This document shows positions 1 to 5,323 of a stretch of 5,901 bases of DNA, piece by piece (the first letter of the stretch is position 1; every line of letters starts with the position of its first letter). Location: contig CALBWZ010000047.1 of NCBI GenBank assembly GCA_937893415.1, positions 1-5,901 on the forward strand. The letters are read 5' to 3'. A program made the position numbers and the translations under genes. The DNA comes from an uncultured Comamonadaceae bacterium. Lineage in GTDB: Bacteria > Pseudomonadota > Gammaproteobacteria > Burkholderiales > Burkholderiaceae_C. Under the pieces are notes generated by a model that saw only the letters and a program-made list of their open reading frames with translations, did no database searches and was not told the DNA's origin.

Positions 1-69
1 TGTGCGGTAGTCAACGATGGGGTTGATTAACACAACATCTGTTGGGGCGGTATCAGTAACGGCGATCAT
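1..69 (-). CDS. boxC: Benzoyl-CoA-dihydrodiol lyase BoxC, N-terminal fragment (partial at window edge)
   Basis: Only the first 23 codons lie in the window. They start at an ATG (complement of 67-69), stay open to base 1 and end in the residues NPIVDYRT. A short disordered lead-in followed by a (V/I)DYRT-like stretch fits the start of BoxC, the crotonase-fold enzyme that opens the ring of the benzoyl-CoA epoxide/dihydrodiol and releases formate. This is recall of the family, not an alignment. The start is well supported: AGAGGA lies 7 bases upstream and a good promoter lies just beyond it. Placement directly downstream of boxR, on the same strand, is what a box cluster predicts. The catalytic part is outside the window, so the gene name rests on a short match plus context. 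BoxB or another box gene is the main alternative, but BoxB normally has a different N-terminus. Confidence 0.62.
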   Translation of the reverse strand, partial: MIAVTDTAPTDVVLINPIVDYRT

Positions 70-76
70 GTGTGCA

Positions 77-82
77 TCCTCT
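77..82 (-). promoter_or_regulatory. Ribosome binding site of boxC
   Basis: On the minus strand this reads AGAGGA, 7 bases before the boxC ATG. It is the clearest Shine-Dalgarno in the left half of the window; boxR, bclA and the hydrolase have no comparable site. It fixes the boxC start. Confidence 0.75.
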
Positions 83-86
83 GGAA

Positions 87-116
87 TCAATACATGCAAT
101 ATATTGCATGTATTGA
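87..116. promoter_or_regulatory. 30-bp perfect palindrome, predicted BoxR operator (TGCA-N6-TGCA)
   Basis: All 15 base pairs on either side of the centre (between 101 and 102) are complementary; the next outer pair (86/117) fails. The core is TGCA at 95-98, ATATAT at 99-104 and TGCA at 105-108. TGCA-N6-TGCA is the operator core described for BzdR, the anaerobic benzoate repressor of Azoarcus, and for its paralogue BoxR. The site sits between boxR and boxC and covers the -10 element and the probable transcription start of the boxC promoter. This is the expected geometry for repression by blocking RNA polymerase. That BoxR binds it is inferred from the motif and the neighbouring regulator gene. 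Confidence 0.85.
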
Positions 117-127
117 GGCCTTGTCAA
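98..127 (-). promoter_or_regulatory. Sigma70-type promoter for boxC and downstream box genes
   Basis: On the minus strand the -35 is TTGACA (122-127, full consensus) and the -10 is TATATT (98-103, five of six), separated by 18 bases. Transcription would start near base 90-92, giving a leader of about 20 bases that still contains the boxC ribosome binding site. The TGA stop of boxR (124-126) lies inside the -35 hexamer, so the promoter begins in the last codons of boxR. The -10 lies within the central ATATAT of the palindromic operator. Assigned by eye; no transcript data. Confidence 0.75.
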
Positions 128-1005
128 GCACTTATTGCACGGTCTACCAGCTGCTTGAGTTGCTCAAATGTGTGCTCTAAAGGGTGTGCGCTGGTGTCCA
201 GTGTGTATTGCGCCTTGGAGTAAAAAGCAGCACGCCCAGCCAAGATACTCTTTAAATCCTCCATGGCTTCAGGGCTGGCTTGCATGGGGCGGGTGTCGCC
301 CTGCGCCATGACACGTTGCATGTGGTCTTCAGGCTTGGCTTGCAGCCAAATGGTGGTGCAGTGGCTCAGCAGTTGGTTGAATGCACTGGGGTCTGACACC
401 AAACCGCCAGGTGCAGCAATAACCACAGCCTCGTTGCTTTCTATGGTGTTAACCAGTGCGCGGTGCTCGTAGCGGCGGTAGGCGTTGATACCGTACAGCG
501 CTTGTATTTCATTGAGGCTGCATCCGGCCAATCGCTCTACCTCGTGGCTAAGCTCGGTAAACGGGCAGCTTAAATGCTTGGCCAACCGTGCGCCCAGTGT
601 GGATTTTCCAGCGCCGCGTAGGCCAATAAGCGCAATACGCTTGGCTCGTGCGGTGGTTGGAGGCGTCTGCCCTAGGACTTGAGCCGCAGCCACACGCACA
701 CGTGCCAATGCGGCGTCGTCAAGCGGGGTCAGCATGTCACGCAGCATCAGCCACTCGGGGCTGGAGGCTGTGACGTCGCCCAACAGCTCTGCCAATGTGC
801 ATTGCAAGGCATCGGCCACGTCTTGCAGCACCAGCACAGAGGCGTTGCCAGTGCCCAATTCAAGGTTGGCAAGGTGGCGCTCAGACACACCGCCTGCCAG
901 TGCCACAGCCTTTCGGGTAAGCCCGCGTCTGGCGCGCAGTGCACGAACGCGCGCGCCCAACTCATGTAGGTACGCGTGGCGTTTGGCATCAGGTGTGGTG
1001 TTCAC
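124..1005 (-). CDS. boxR: BoxR, XRE-family HTH / shikimate-kinase-like benzoyl-CoA-responsive regulator
   Basis: A 293-residue protein, the usual length of the BzdR/BoxR family. Residues about 15-75 form an XRE-type helix-turn-helix (GLTRKAVALAGGVSERHLANLE region). A linker to about 120 leads to a shikimate-kinase-like domain with Walker A GLRGAGKST (128-136), an AYRRYE segment aligning with the shikimate-binding arginine (R177), PGG (199-201) and a lid-like DTRPM (237-241). The two key aspartates of true shikimate kinase (the DSD of AroK) are replaced by E151 and S153, so kinase activity is unlikely. In this family the domain binds benzoyl-CoA as effector. The protein is predicted to repress box promoters at TGCA-N6-TGCA sites. 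The start is a GTG (1003-1005); an in-frame TGA lies just upstream (1018-1020), so no longer form is possible. No clear Shine-Dalgarno precedes it. Confidence 0.92.
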   Translation of the reverse strand: MNTTPDAKRHAYLHELGARVRALRARRGLTRKAVALAGGVSERHLANLELGTGNASVLVLQDVADALQCTLAELLGDVTASSPEWLMLRDMLTPLDDAALARVRVAAAQVLGQTPPTTARAKRIALIGLRGAGKSTLGARLAKHLSCPFTELSHEVERLAGCSLNEIQALYGINAYRRYEHRALVNTIESNEAVVIAAPGGLVSDPSAFNQLLSHCTTIWLQAKPEDHMQRVMAQGDTRPMQASPEAMEDLKSILAGRAAFYSKAQYTLDTSAHPLEHTFEQLKQLVDRAISA

Positions 1006-1037
1006 GTGTAGGCTTGTTCACTTGTTATTGGGCAGTT

Positions 1038-1051
1038 TGCAGGGGCTTGCT
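1038..1051. promoter_or_regulatory. Degenerate BoxR-like site on the boxR side (TGCA-N6-TGCT)
   Basis: TGCA at 1038-1041, six bases, then TGCT at 1048-1051: seven of eight core positions match. On the minus strand it directly follows the TTGACA at 1052-1057 and would lie in the promoter spacer of boxR, suggesting autoregulation. It is not part of a longer palindrome. About two one-mismatch cores are expected by chance in a window this long, so position rather than sequence is the main argument. Confidence 0.35.
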
Positions 1052-1057
1052 TGTCAA
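1052..1057 (-). promoter_or_regulatory. Possible -35 of the boxR promoter
   Basis: The minus strand reads TTGACA here, 47 bases before the boxR GTG. At 16-19 base spacing the -10 candidates (for example TGCCCA or CCCAAT) are poor. Either the promoter is weak, which would suit a repressor, or the hexamer is fortuitous. Confidence 0.3.
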
Positions 1058-1079
1058 CGCTGACATAGGGATGACCTGC

Positions 1080-1108
1080 TTGACACGTGGCAGATGGGCT
1101 CTTAGCAT
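1080..1108 (+). promoter_or_regulatory. Candidate sigma70 promoter of bclA
   Basis: TTGACA (1080-1085) and TAGCAT (1103-1108, four of six against TATAAT) are separated by 17 bases. Transcription would begin near 1114-1116, inside the degenerate BoxR-like site at 1112-1125. The full-consensus -35 and exact spacing make it the best plus-strand promoter in the gap. Confidence 0.5.
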
Positions 1109-1111
1109 ATA

Positions 1112-1125
1112 GGCACAATAATGCA
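1112..1125. promoter_or_regulatory. Degenerate BoxR-like operator at the bclA start site (GGCA-N6-TGCA)
   Basis: GGCA at 1112-1115, six bases, TGCA at 1122-1125. Compared with the 16 central bases of the perfect palindrome at 94-109, the segment 1111-1126 matches at 12 positions. It lies a few bases downstream of the candidate bclA -10, covering the likely transcription start, the same relative placement as the boxC operator. The outer arms are not palindromic, so affinity should be lower. Confidence 0.45.
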
Positions 1126-1221
1126 TGTTGGTGACAGTCTTTATGACTTTTACTTCATTCTACTGTTCTCCCAACGGTCTAACACGGCGCGGTTACTGCG
1201 GCGCTTACATTGAAACCACTT

Positions 1222-2850
1222 ATGACCTTAGCCAGCCCCGCCACCTCATTTCAAGGTATCTCTGATTTGGGCGATTGTGTGGAGTTAACCGCGCGGTTTA
1301 ACTTCGCGCAGCATCTCCTGTGCATCAATGCCTCTAGGCCAGAAAAGACGGCCTTCATCAGCGATGAAGGGGAACTCAGTTACGGCGAGCTGGCGCATCG
1401 CACCACGTGTTTTGCTGGCGGCTTGGCGCAATTGGGCGTGCAGCCAGAGGCTAGGGTGCTGCTGTTTGTACAAGACACACTGGACTGGCCAGTGGCATTT
1501 TTAGCCTGTCTGTATGCGGGTGTGGTGGCTGTGCCCGTCAATACGCTCATGACTGCAGACGACTGCGCATACACGCTGCAGCACAGCGGCGCACAAGCGG
1601 TCGTGTGCTCAGCAAACTTGGCGTCAGTGCTGCAGGCCGCATTGGCTTTGTGTGCAGGGACGCACAGCGTGCAGCACGTGCTGCTGGCGGACCCAGAATC
1701 GTCACACGAGATTGAATGGCCTTCTGGTATCAACGTGCACACCCTACGCGAGTGGCTGCCACAGCAAGCGCCTGCAGCGCAAGCCGTGAACACCAGTTGC
1801 GACAGTGTGGCGTTTTGGTTGTATACCTCTGGTTCAACGGGCAGGCCTAAAGCGGCGCTGCATTCTCATGCCAATCCTTATTGGACGGCGCAGTTGTATG
1901 GCCAAGCGGTGCTGGGTATTGGTGAGCAAGACGTGTGTTTTTCGGCGGCTAAGTTGTTCTTTGCGTATGGTTTGGGCAATGCGTTGAGTTTCCCGCTCAG
2001 CGTAGGGGCTACCGTGGTGTTAATGGCGGAGCGGCCCACACCTCAAGCCGTGTTCAAGCGCTGGGTCACCCACCAGCCGACAGTTTTCTTTGGCGCACCA
2101 ACTGGTTTTGCCGGCATGTTGGCGTCGCCAGACCTCCCAGCCAAATCCGCTGTGTCATTGCGCATGGCGTCTAGCGCAGGTGAGGCTTTGCCCGCGCACA
2201 TTGGTGAGACTTTCAAGACGCACTTCGGCGTGGACATCGTTGACGGTATTGGGTCTACCGAGATGCTGCACATCTTTTTGTCCAACATACCCGGCGATGT
2301 GCGCTATGGCACAACCGGTTGGGCTGTGCCGGGTTATGAGTTGAGTTTGCGCGATGACAGCGATCAACCAGTGGCCGATGGTGAGGTCGGTGACTTGTTT
2401 ATCAGCGGTCCTAGCAGCGCCTTGATGTACTGGAACAACCGCGATAAATCGCGCGATACCTACCAGGGAGCATGGACTAAGAGTGGCGATAAATACGTGC
2501 GCAATGCAGATGGCACCTACACCTACTCAGGGCGAAGCGATGACATGCTTAAAGTCAGTGGGATCTACGTATCACCCTTTGAGGTTGAAGCCACGCTCAT
2601 ACAGCACCCCAGTGTTTTAGAGGCCGCAGTGGTTGGTGTGCCAGACAGCAATGGTTTGGTCAAAGTGAAAGCTTATGTGGTGTGCAAAGACGGTGTAGCC
2701 GTCGACGAGGCTGCACTGCAAGCCTTTGTCAAACAGCGTTTAGCGCCCTACAAGTACCCACGCCAGATCGAGTTTTTAAGCGAACTGCCTAAAACTGCGA
2801 CTGGCAAAATTCAGCGCTTTAGGCTCAGAGCCCTCAACGAGTCGACATAA
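1222..2850 (+). CDS. bclA: Benzoate-CoA ligase
   Basis: Converts benzoate, ATP and CoA to benzoyl-CoA, AMP and pyrophosphate; a cytoplasmic ANL-superfamily enzyme and the entry step of the box pathway. From the ATG at 1222 the protein has 542 residues, close to the family norm. Visible motifs are the P-loop YTSGSTGRPK (201-210), the AKLFFAYGLGNAL segment (243-255), DGIGSTEMLHIFLSN (341-355), which is characteristic of benzoate-CoA ligases, KSGDKY (420-425), the hinge region GRSDDMLKVSG (437-447) and the C-terminal PKTATGKIQR with catalytic K529. RFNFAQHLL (25-33) is the usual family N-terminus. An in-frame TTG at 1210 would add four residues, and a TAA at 1180-1182 closes the frame upstream. 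Neither start has a clear Shine-Dalgarno; I prefer the ATG. Divergent from boxR and probably cotranscribed with the hydrolase 11 bp downstream. A related substrate such as a substituted benzoate cannot be excluded. Confidence 0.94.
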   Translation: MTLASPATSFQGISDLGDCVELTARFNFAQHLLCINASRPEKTAFISDEGELSYGELAHRTTCFAGGLAQLGVQPEARVLLFVQDTLDWPVAFLACLYAGVVAVPVNTLMTADDCAYTLQHSGAQAVVCSANLASVLQAALALCAGTHSVQHVLLADPESSHEIEWPSGINVHTLREWLPQQAPAAQAVNTSCDSVAFWLYTSGSTGRPKAALHSHANPYWTAQLYGQAVLGIGEQDVCFSAAKLFFAYGLGNALSFPLSVGATVVLMAERPTPQAVFKRWVTHQPTVFFGAPTGFAGMLASPDLPAKSAVSLRMASSAGEALPAHIGETFKTHFGVDIVDGIGSTEMLHIFLSNIPGDVRYGTTGWAVPGYELSLRDDSDQPVADGEVGDLFISGPSSALMYWNNRDKSRDTYQGAWTKSGDKYVRNADGTYTYSGRSDDMLKVSGIYVSPFEVEATLIQHPSVLEAAVVGVPDSNGLVKVKAYVVCKDGVAVDEAALQAFVKQRLAPYKYPRQIEFLSELPKTATGKIQRFRLRALNEST

Positions 2851-2861
2851 CAGACCGCTTT

Positions 2862-3734
2862 ATGCTTGCGCATGTTGACCTGCCACACGCCAGTTATTCG
2901 GGTGGCTTATTGAGCGTTGAATACGCTTGGCTTCATAGCAGTACTGATCCTGCGTATGAGCCAGCGCATGATTTTTCGCATGATACAAGACCTATTTTGG
3001 TTTTTTTGCACGAGGGCTTAGGCAGCGTGTCTATGTGGCGTGATTTTCCAAGTCAACTGTGCCAAGCTGTGGGCGCGCAAGGCTTGGTCTATTCGCGCGA
3101 AGGGTATGGCAACTCCACACCACGCCCGCTTGGCCACGCCTGGCAGCCCACCTTTATGCACCACCAAGCGCAGGTGGTGTTGCCCGCGCTGTTACGTGCT
3201 TTGGGCGTGTCCGCAAGCCAGCGCGATGTGGTGTTAATTGGCCATAGCGATGGCGCCAGTATTGCTTTGTTGGCAGCGCTTGCCATGCCTGACATTCAAG
3301 GTGTTGTGGCTATGTCTGCACACACCTTTGTGGAAGACCAAACCATTGATGCTATCCAACAAGCGACTGGCCTTTATGAACACACCTTTGACGCCACAAA
3401 AGACCAATCTAAGGGCCTTCGCCAAGCGCTGTCGCGCCACCATGCCGACGCAGACTCAGCGTTTGGTGGTTGGTCAAGTGTGTGGTTGTCGCCAGCATTT
3501 AGCGCGTGGGATATTCGCCAAGACATAGCTGGCCTCACATGCCCTTGCACTGTGTTGCAAGGCCTAGACGACCCTTATGGCAGCGTCGCTCACGCTGAAT
3601 CTATCAAAACAGCTGTCCCGCAAACACAACTCATTTACCTTGAGCAATGCGGGCATAACCCGCATAAAGATTGTGCACAGCAGGTAGAGCAAGCTGTTCG
3701 AACTTTCTTAAGTGGCCTATCAACCAGCGCTTAG
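2862..3734 (+). CDS. Alpha/beta-hydrolase of the box cluster, substrate unknown
   Basis: A 290-residue alpha/beta-hydrolase-fold protein without signal peptide or membrane segment. The catalytic apparatus is visible: oxyanion-hole HEGLGS (50-55), nucleophile elbow GHSDG (127-131) with S129, an acid in GLDDPYG (D236 or D237) and H265 in CGHNPH. A hydrolase beside benzoate-CoA ligase is a recurring part of box clusters, but its role is not established to my knowledge. Plausible jobs are hydrolysing a dead-end CoA thioester to recover CoA, opening a lactone by-product, or releasing benzoate from an ester. It begins 11 bases after the bclA stop without a visible Shine-Dalgarno, so translation is probably coupled to bclA. 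The last 15 bases overlap the convergent AraC gene. Confidence 0.85.
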   Translation: MLAHVDLPHASYSGGLLSVEYAWLHSSTDPAYEPAHDFSHDTRPILVFLHEGLGSVSMWRDFPSQLCQAVGAQGLVYSREGYGNSTPRPLGHAWQPTFMHHQAQVVLPALLRALGVSASQRDVVLIGHSDGASIALLAALAMPDIQGVVAMSAHTFVEDQTIDAIQQATGLYEHTFDATKDQSKGLRQALSRHHADADSAFGGWSSVWLSPAFSAWDIRQDIAGLTCPCTVLQGLDDPYGSVAHAESIKTAVPQTQLIYLEQCGHNPHKDCAQQVEQAVRTFLSGLSTSA

Positions 3735-4622
3735 CTGATGTTGTACAAGCTGTGGGGCAGACAAGTAGACTTGCGGGTCTTGGGCTTGCCGCGCCTTCAT
3801 CCACGTATGAGGGCTCATGCCATGCGCTGCACCAAACGCATGAACAAATGCACTGGCGCTTTTGTAGCCCACTGCGTGCGCGGTACGGGCAACACTTTGC
3901 CCGCTGCGCAATAAGTTGCGAGCCAAGCCCATGCGCCATGTGCTGAGGTAGTCGCCAGGGGTGGTGCCGACTATGCTTTTGAAGAGGCTGGCAAAGCGTG
4001 CGCGTGACATACCCGCGCGCTGCGCCAACGTGTCCAGTGTCCAGTGCGCCTGCGGCCTGTCATGCATGGCTGTAATGGCTTTGGCCAAACGCGGCTCAGA
4101 CAGGCCAGCTATCACTGAGGTGGCAACCAGTTGGTGCTCAATGCAGTAGCGCAGCAGTTGTATCAGCAATAACTCGCACAAGCGTTCAATAACCGCTTGG
4201 CTGCCACATCGCGGTTGAAACGCCTCGTTAAACAGGATGTCAAGCGTACTGGCCAAGCTGGGCAATTGTTGCAATGGCAGCACCAGAACTGGCGGCATGG
4301 CTTGCAGCAGCGGGTTGTTGTCCAGACCAAAATCGACCCGCGCGCACAAGGCCCTGTTGGTTGTGCTGGCGTGACCCATGTTCATCTCCAAACTGTGGGT
4401 GCGTGGGCGTGGCAGCCACACCAACGTTGGCTCAGTAATGGGTATGGGCGAAGGGATACAACCAGGCATCACCAGTTGGCCAGTGCCTTGCTCAATCAGG
4501 TGTAAGTGGCTGCTGGTGTCGCCGGCGCCAACGGTGTGAACGCCGCACAGTGCGCCCTGAAAATACACGTCGGCCCGCAAACTGAAACGCTCAAGCAATG
4601 ATGAAAGTCTGTCCATAGCCAT
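3720..4622 (-). CDS. AraC-family transcriptional regulator with N-terminal cupin domain
   Basis: A 300-residue protein. MDRLSSLLERFSLRADVYFQG at the N-terminus begins a cupin-type ligand domain of the AraC_binding/Cupin_6 kind (about 3-185; LIEQGTGQL at 42-50 and WLPRPRTHSLE at 69-79 fit its strands). The C-terminal AraC DNA-binding domain has a first helix-turn-helix at about 194-238 (TLDTLAQRAGMSRARFASLFK) and a second at about 243-275 (VARTAHAVGYKSASAFVHAF), with MSPHTW where most members have SPxxYR. Two starts are possible, M1 (4620-4622) and M3 (4614-4616); M3 gives the common family start MDRLS. No Shine-Dalgarno is obvious. The gene is divergent from the peroxiredoxin-like gene, so it most likely controls that gene and itself. 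It overlaps the hydrolase only at the 3' ends, and a link to benzoate metabolism is not suggested. The effector is unknown. Confidence 0.88.
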   Translation of the reverse strand: MAMDRLSSLLERFSLRADVYFQGALCGVHTVGAGDTSSHLHLIEQGTGQLVMPGCIPSPIPITEPTLVWLPRPRTHSLEMNMGHASTTNRALCARVDFGLDNNPLLQAMPPVLVLPLQQLPSLASTLDILFNEAFQPRCGSQAVIERLCELLLIQLLRYCIEHQLVATSVIAGLSEPRLAKAITAMHDRPQAHWTLDTLAQRAGMSRARFASLFKSIVGTTPGDYLSTWRMGLARNLLRSGQSVARTAHAVGYKSASAFVHAFGAAHGMSPHTWMKARQAQDPQVYLSAPQLVQHQLSAG

Positions 4623-4638
4623 ATTATGAGACGATATC

Positions 4639-4653
4639 GATACAGTTTGATAC
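4639..4653. repeat. GATAC direct repeat, possible AraC-type half-sites
   Basis: GATAC occurs at 4639-4643 and 4649-4653, an exact 10-base period, so both copies face the same side of the helix. A related GATAT lies at 4633-4637. AraC-family proteins often bind direct repeats spaced by about one or two helical turns. The repeats lie next to the start of the AraC gene, where binding could cause autoregulation. Confidence 0.35.
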
Positions 4654-4662
4654 TTATGTGTT

Positions 4663-4672
4663 GCATAAATGC
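4663..4672. repeat. Short inverted repeat GCAT-AA-ATGC
   Basis: Four-base arms around a two-base AA centre. It lies mid-way in the AraC/peroxiredoxin control region, with its centre exactly 30 bases from the centre of the AAGAAT-AA-ATTCTT repeat downstream. Short enough to be chance alone; noted because of that spacing. Confidence 0.25.
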
Positions 4673-4699
4673 TTTATTCTAGGTATTCACAAGAATAAA
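4673..4699. repeat. 8-bp inverted repeat (TTTATTCT / AGAATAAA)
   Basis: TTTATTCT at 4673-4680 is perfectly complementary to AGAATAAA at 4692-4699, with an 11-base loop. The right arm is shared with the AAGAAT-AA-ATTCTT palindrome, so the two structures are mutually exclusive as hairpins. The AT-rich stem makes a regulator site or promoter region more likely than a terminator. Confidence 0.4.
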
Positions 4700-4704
4700 T
4701 TCTT
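4691..4704. promoter_or_regulatory. AAGAAT-AA-ATTCTT palindrome upstream of the peroxiredoxin-like gene
   Basis: Six-base perfect arms around AA, 33 bases before the peroxiredoxin-like ATG. It could be an operator for the divergent AraC protein or another redox regulator. It does not match an OxyR or LexA consensus that I can recognise. Confidence 0.35.
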
Positions 4705-4737
4705 CACCCCTGTCAACAACCAGAAGCGCCACACAAC

Positions 4738-5283
4738 ATGACCACACCACTGCTACCTCGCCTGCCAGTTCCCGCCCTGCAAGTCCCAACCCTTGCGCAC
4801 GGCACCTTTGATCTGGCCACTGATGCGCCCTCAACATTTTCTGTAGTGGTCTTTTACCGTGGCTTGCATTGCCCCATTTGCGCCAAGTACCTGCTAGAGC
4901 TGGGGCGCTTGATGGCTGATTATGAGCAACGCGGCGTCAAGGTTGTGGCATTGTCCAGCGATGGCCAAGAGCGTGCCCAACTGATGGCAGACAAAGTCAA
5001 CAGCCCAAGTCTGAGGTTTGGTTATAACTTGCCATTGGCAACGGCCCGCGAGTGGGGCTTGTACACCTCGGCGGGACGCGGCCAAACGTCCATTGGTATT
5101 GAAGAGCCGGCTGTATTTTCTGAGCCTGCGGTGTACTTGGTACGCCCTGATGGTTCCCTGTACTACGGTGCGGTGCAAACCATGCCCTTTGCACGTCCGC
5201 ACTTTGATGAGCTCTTGAGTGCCATTGATTTTGCTGTGGCTAAAGACTACCCGGCACGTGGGGAGTACACCGGTTCGGTGTAA
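4738..5283 (+). CDS. Peroxiredoxin-like (AhpC/TSA family) thiol oxidoreductase
   Basis: A 181-residue cytoplasmic thioredoxin-fold protein. The first strand and active site read VVVFYRGLHCPIC (36-48), giving a CxxC pair C45/C48 after the FYRG segment typical of the peroxiredoxin-like family. VKVVALSSDGQERA (67-80) and AVYLVRPDGSLYYGAVQTMPFARP (131-154) are the later AhpC/TSA strands. The classical PxxxTxxC peroxidatic motif is not present in that form; the residue where its threonine is expected is part of YRGLH. The protein could therefore be a thiol peroxidase with C45 as peroxidatic cysteine, or a disulfide oxidoreductase. It is divergent from the AraC regulator and 40 bases upstream of glutathione reductase, which suggests glutathione-linked turnover. 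Only a weak AGAAG (4722-4726) precedes the ATG. Confidence 0.85.
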   Translation: MTTPLLPRLPVPALQVPTLAHGTFDLATDAPSTFSVVVFYRGLHCPICAKYLLELGRLMADYEQRGVKVVALSSDGQERAQLMADKVNSPSLRFGYNLPLATAREWGLYTSAGRGQTSIGIEEPAVFSEPAVYLVRPDGSLYYGAVQTMPFARPHFDELLSAIDFAVAKDYPARGEYTGSV

Positions 5284-5312
5284 GCTCGAAACCATTTAGT
5301 CGCTATACCAAT

Positions 5313-5318
5313 GAGGAA
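5313..5318 (+). promoter_or_regulatory. Ribosome binding site of gor
   Basis: GAGGAA lies 5 bases before the ATG at 5324 and fixes that start. The overlapping ATG at 5311 is not in the gor frame. Confidence 0.75.
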
Positions 5319-5323
5319 TTGTC

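Larger units (their letters stand above)
1006..1221. other. Divergent control region between boxR and bclA
   Basis: This 216-base gap carries no convincing gene. It contains a candidate plus-strand promoter for bclA, a minus-strand TTGACA (1052-1057) that could serve boxR but lacks a good -10 at normal spacing, and two one-mismatch copies of the BoxR core (1038-1051 and 1112-1125). If the bclA promoter call is right, bclA has a leader of roughly 105 bases. Bases 1140-1209 hold no hairpin or terminator that I can defend. Confidence 0.7.

Noticed and set aside
17..223. 68-codon plus-strand open frame crossing the boxC start, the palindrome and the end of boxR
   Set aside because: It covers the promoter and operator, has no ribosome binding site and encodes a cysteine-rich peptide without a recognisable pattern.
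124..1005. Reading boxR as a plain shikimate kinase (aroK)
   Set aside because: The N-terminal XRE helix-turn-helix, loss of both catalytic aspartates and position beside bclA fit BoxR, not aromatic amino-acid synthesis.
1287..1298. 12-bp perfect GC-rich palindrome (AACCGCGCGGTT) early in bclA
   Set aside because: It encodes part of the LTARFNF segment expected of benzoate-CoA ligases, lacks the TGCA core, and a 12-bp palindrome can arise by chance in GC-rich coding sequence.
1187..1298. Repeated GCGCGGTT at 1187-1194 and 1291-1298
   Set aside because: Eight bases of GC-rich sequence, one copy in coding DNA; no flanking similarity to support a real repeat.
1554..1567. TGCA-N6-TGCG, a one-mismatch BoxR core
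   Set aside because: It lies deep in the bclA coding region with no palindromic arms or promoter; such a match is expected by chance in this window.
1380..1793. 137-codon minus-strand open frame inside bclA
   Set aside because: Cysteine- and alanine-rich shadow of the plus-strand gene, whose motifs are unambiguous.
4894..5295. 133-codon minus-strand open frame opposite the peroxiredoxin-like gene
   Set aside because: Shadow of a gene with clear AhpC/TSA motifs; no independent support.
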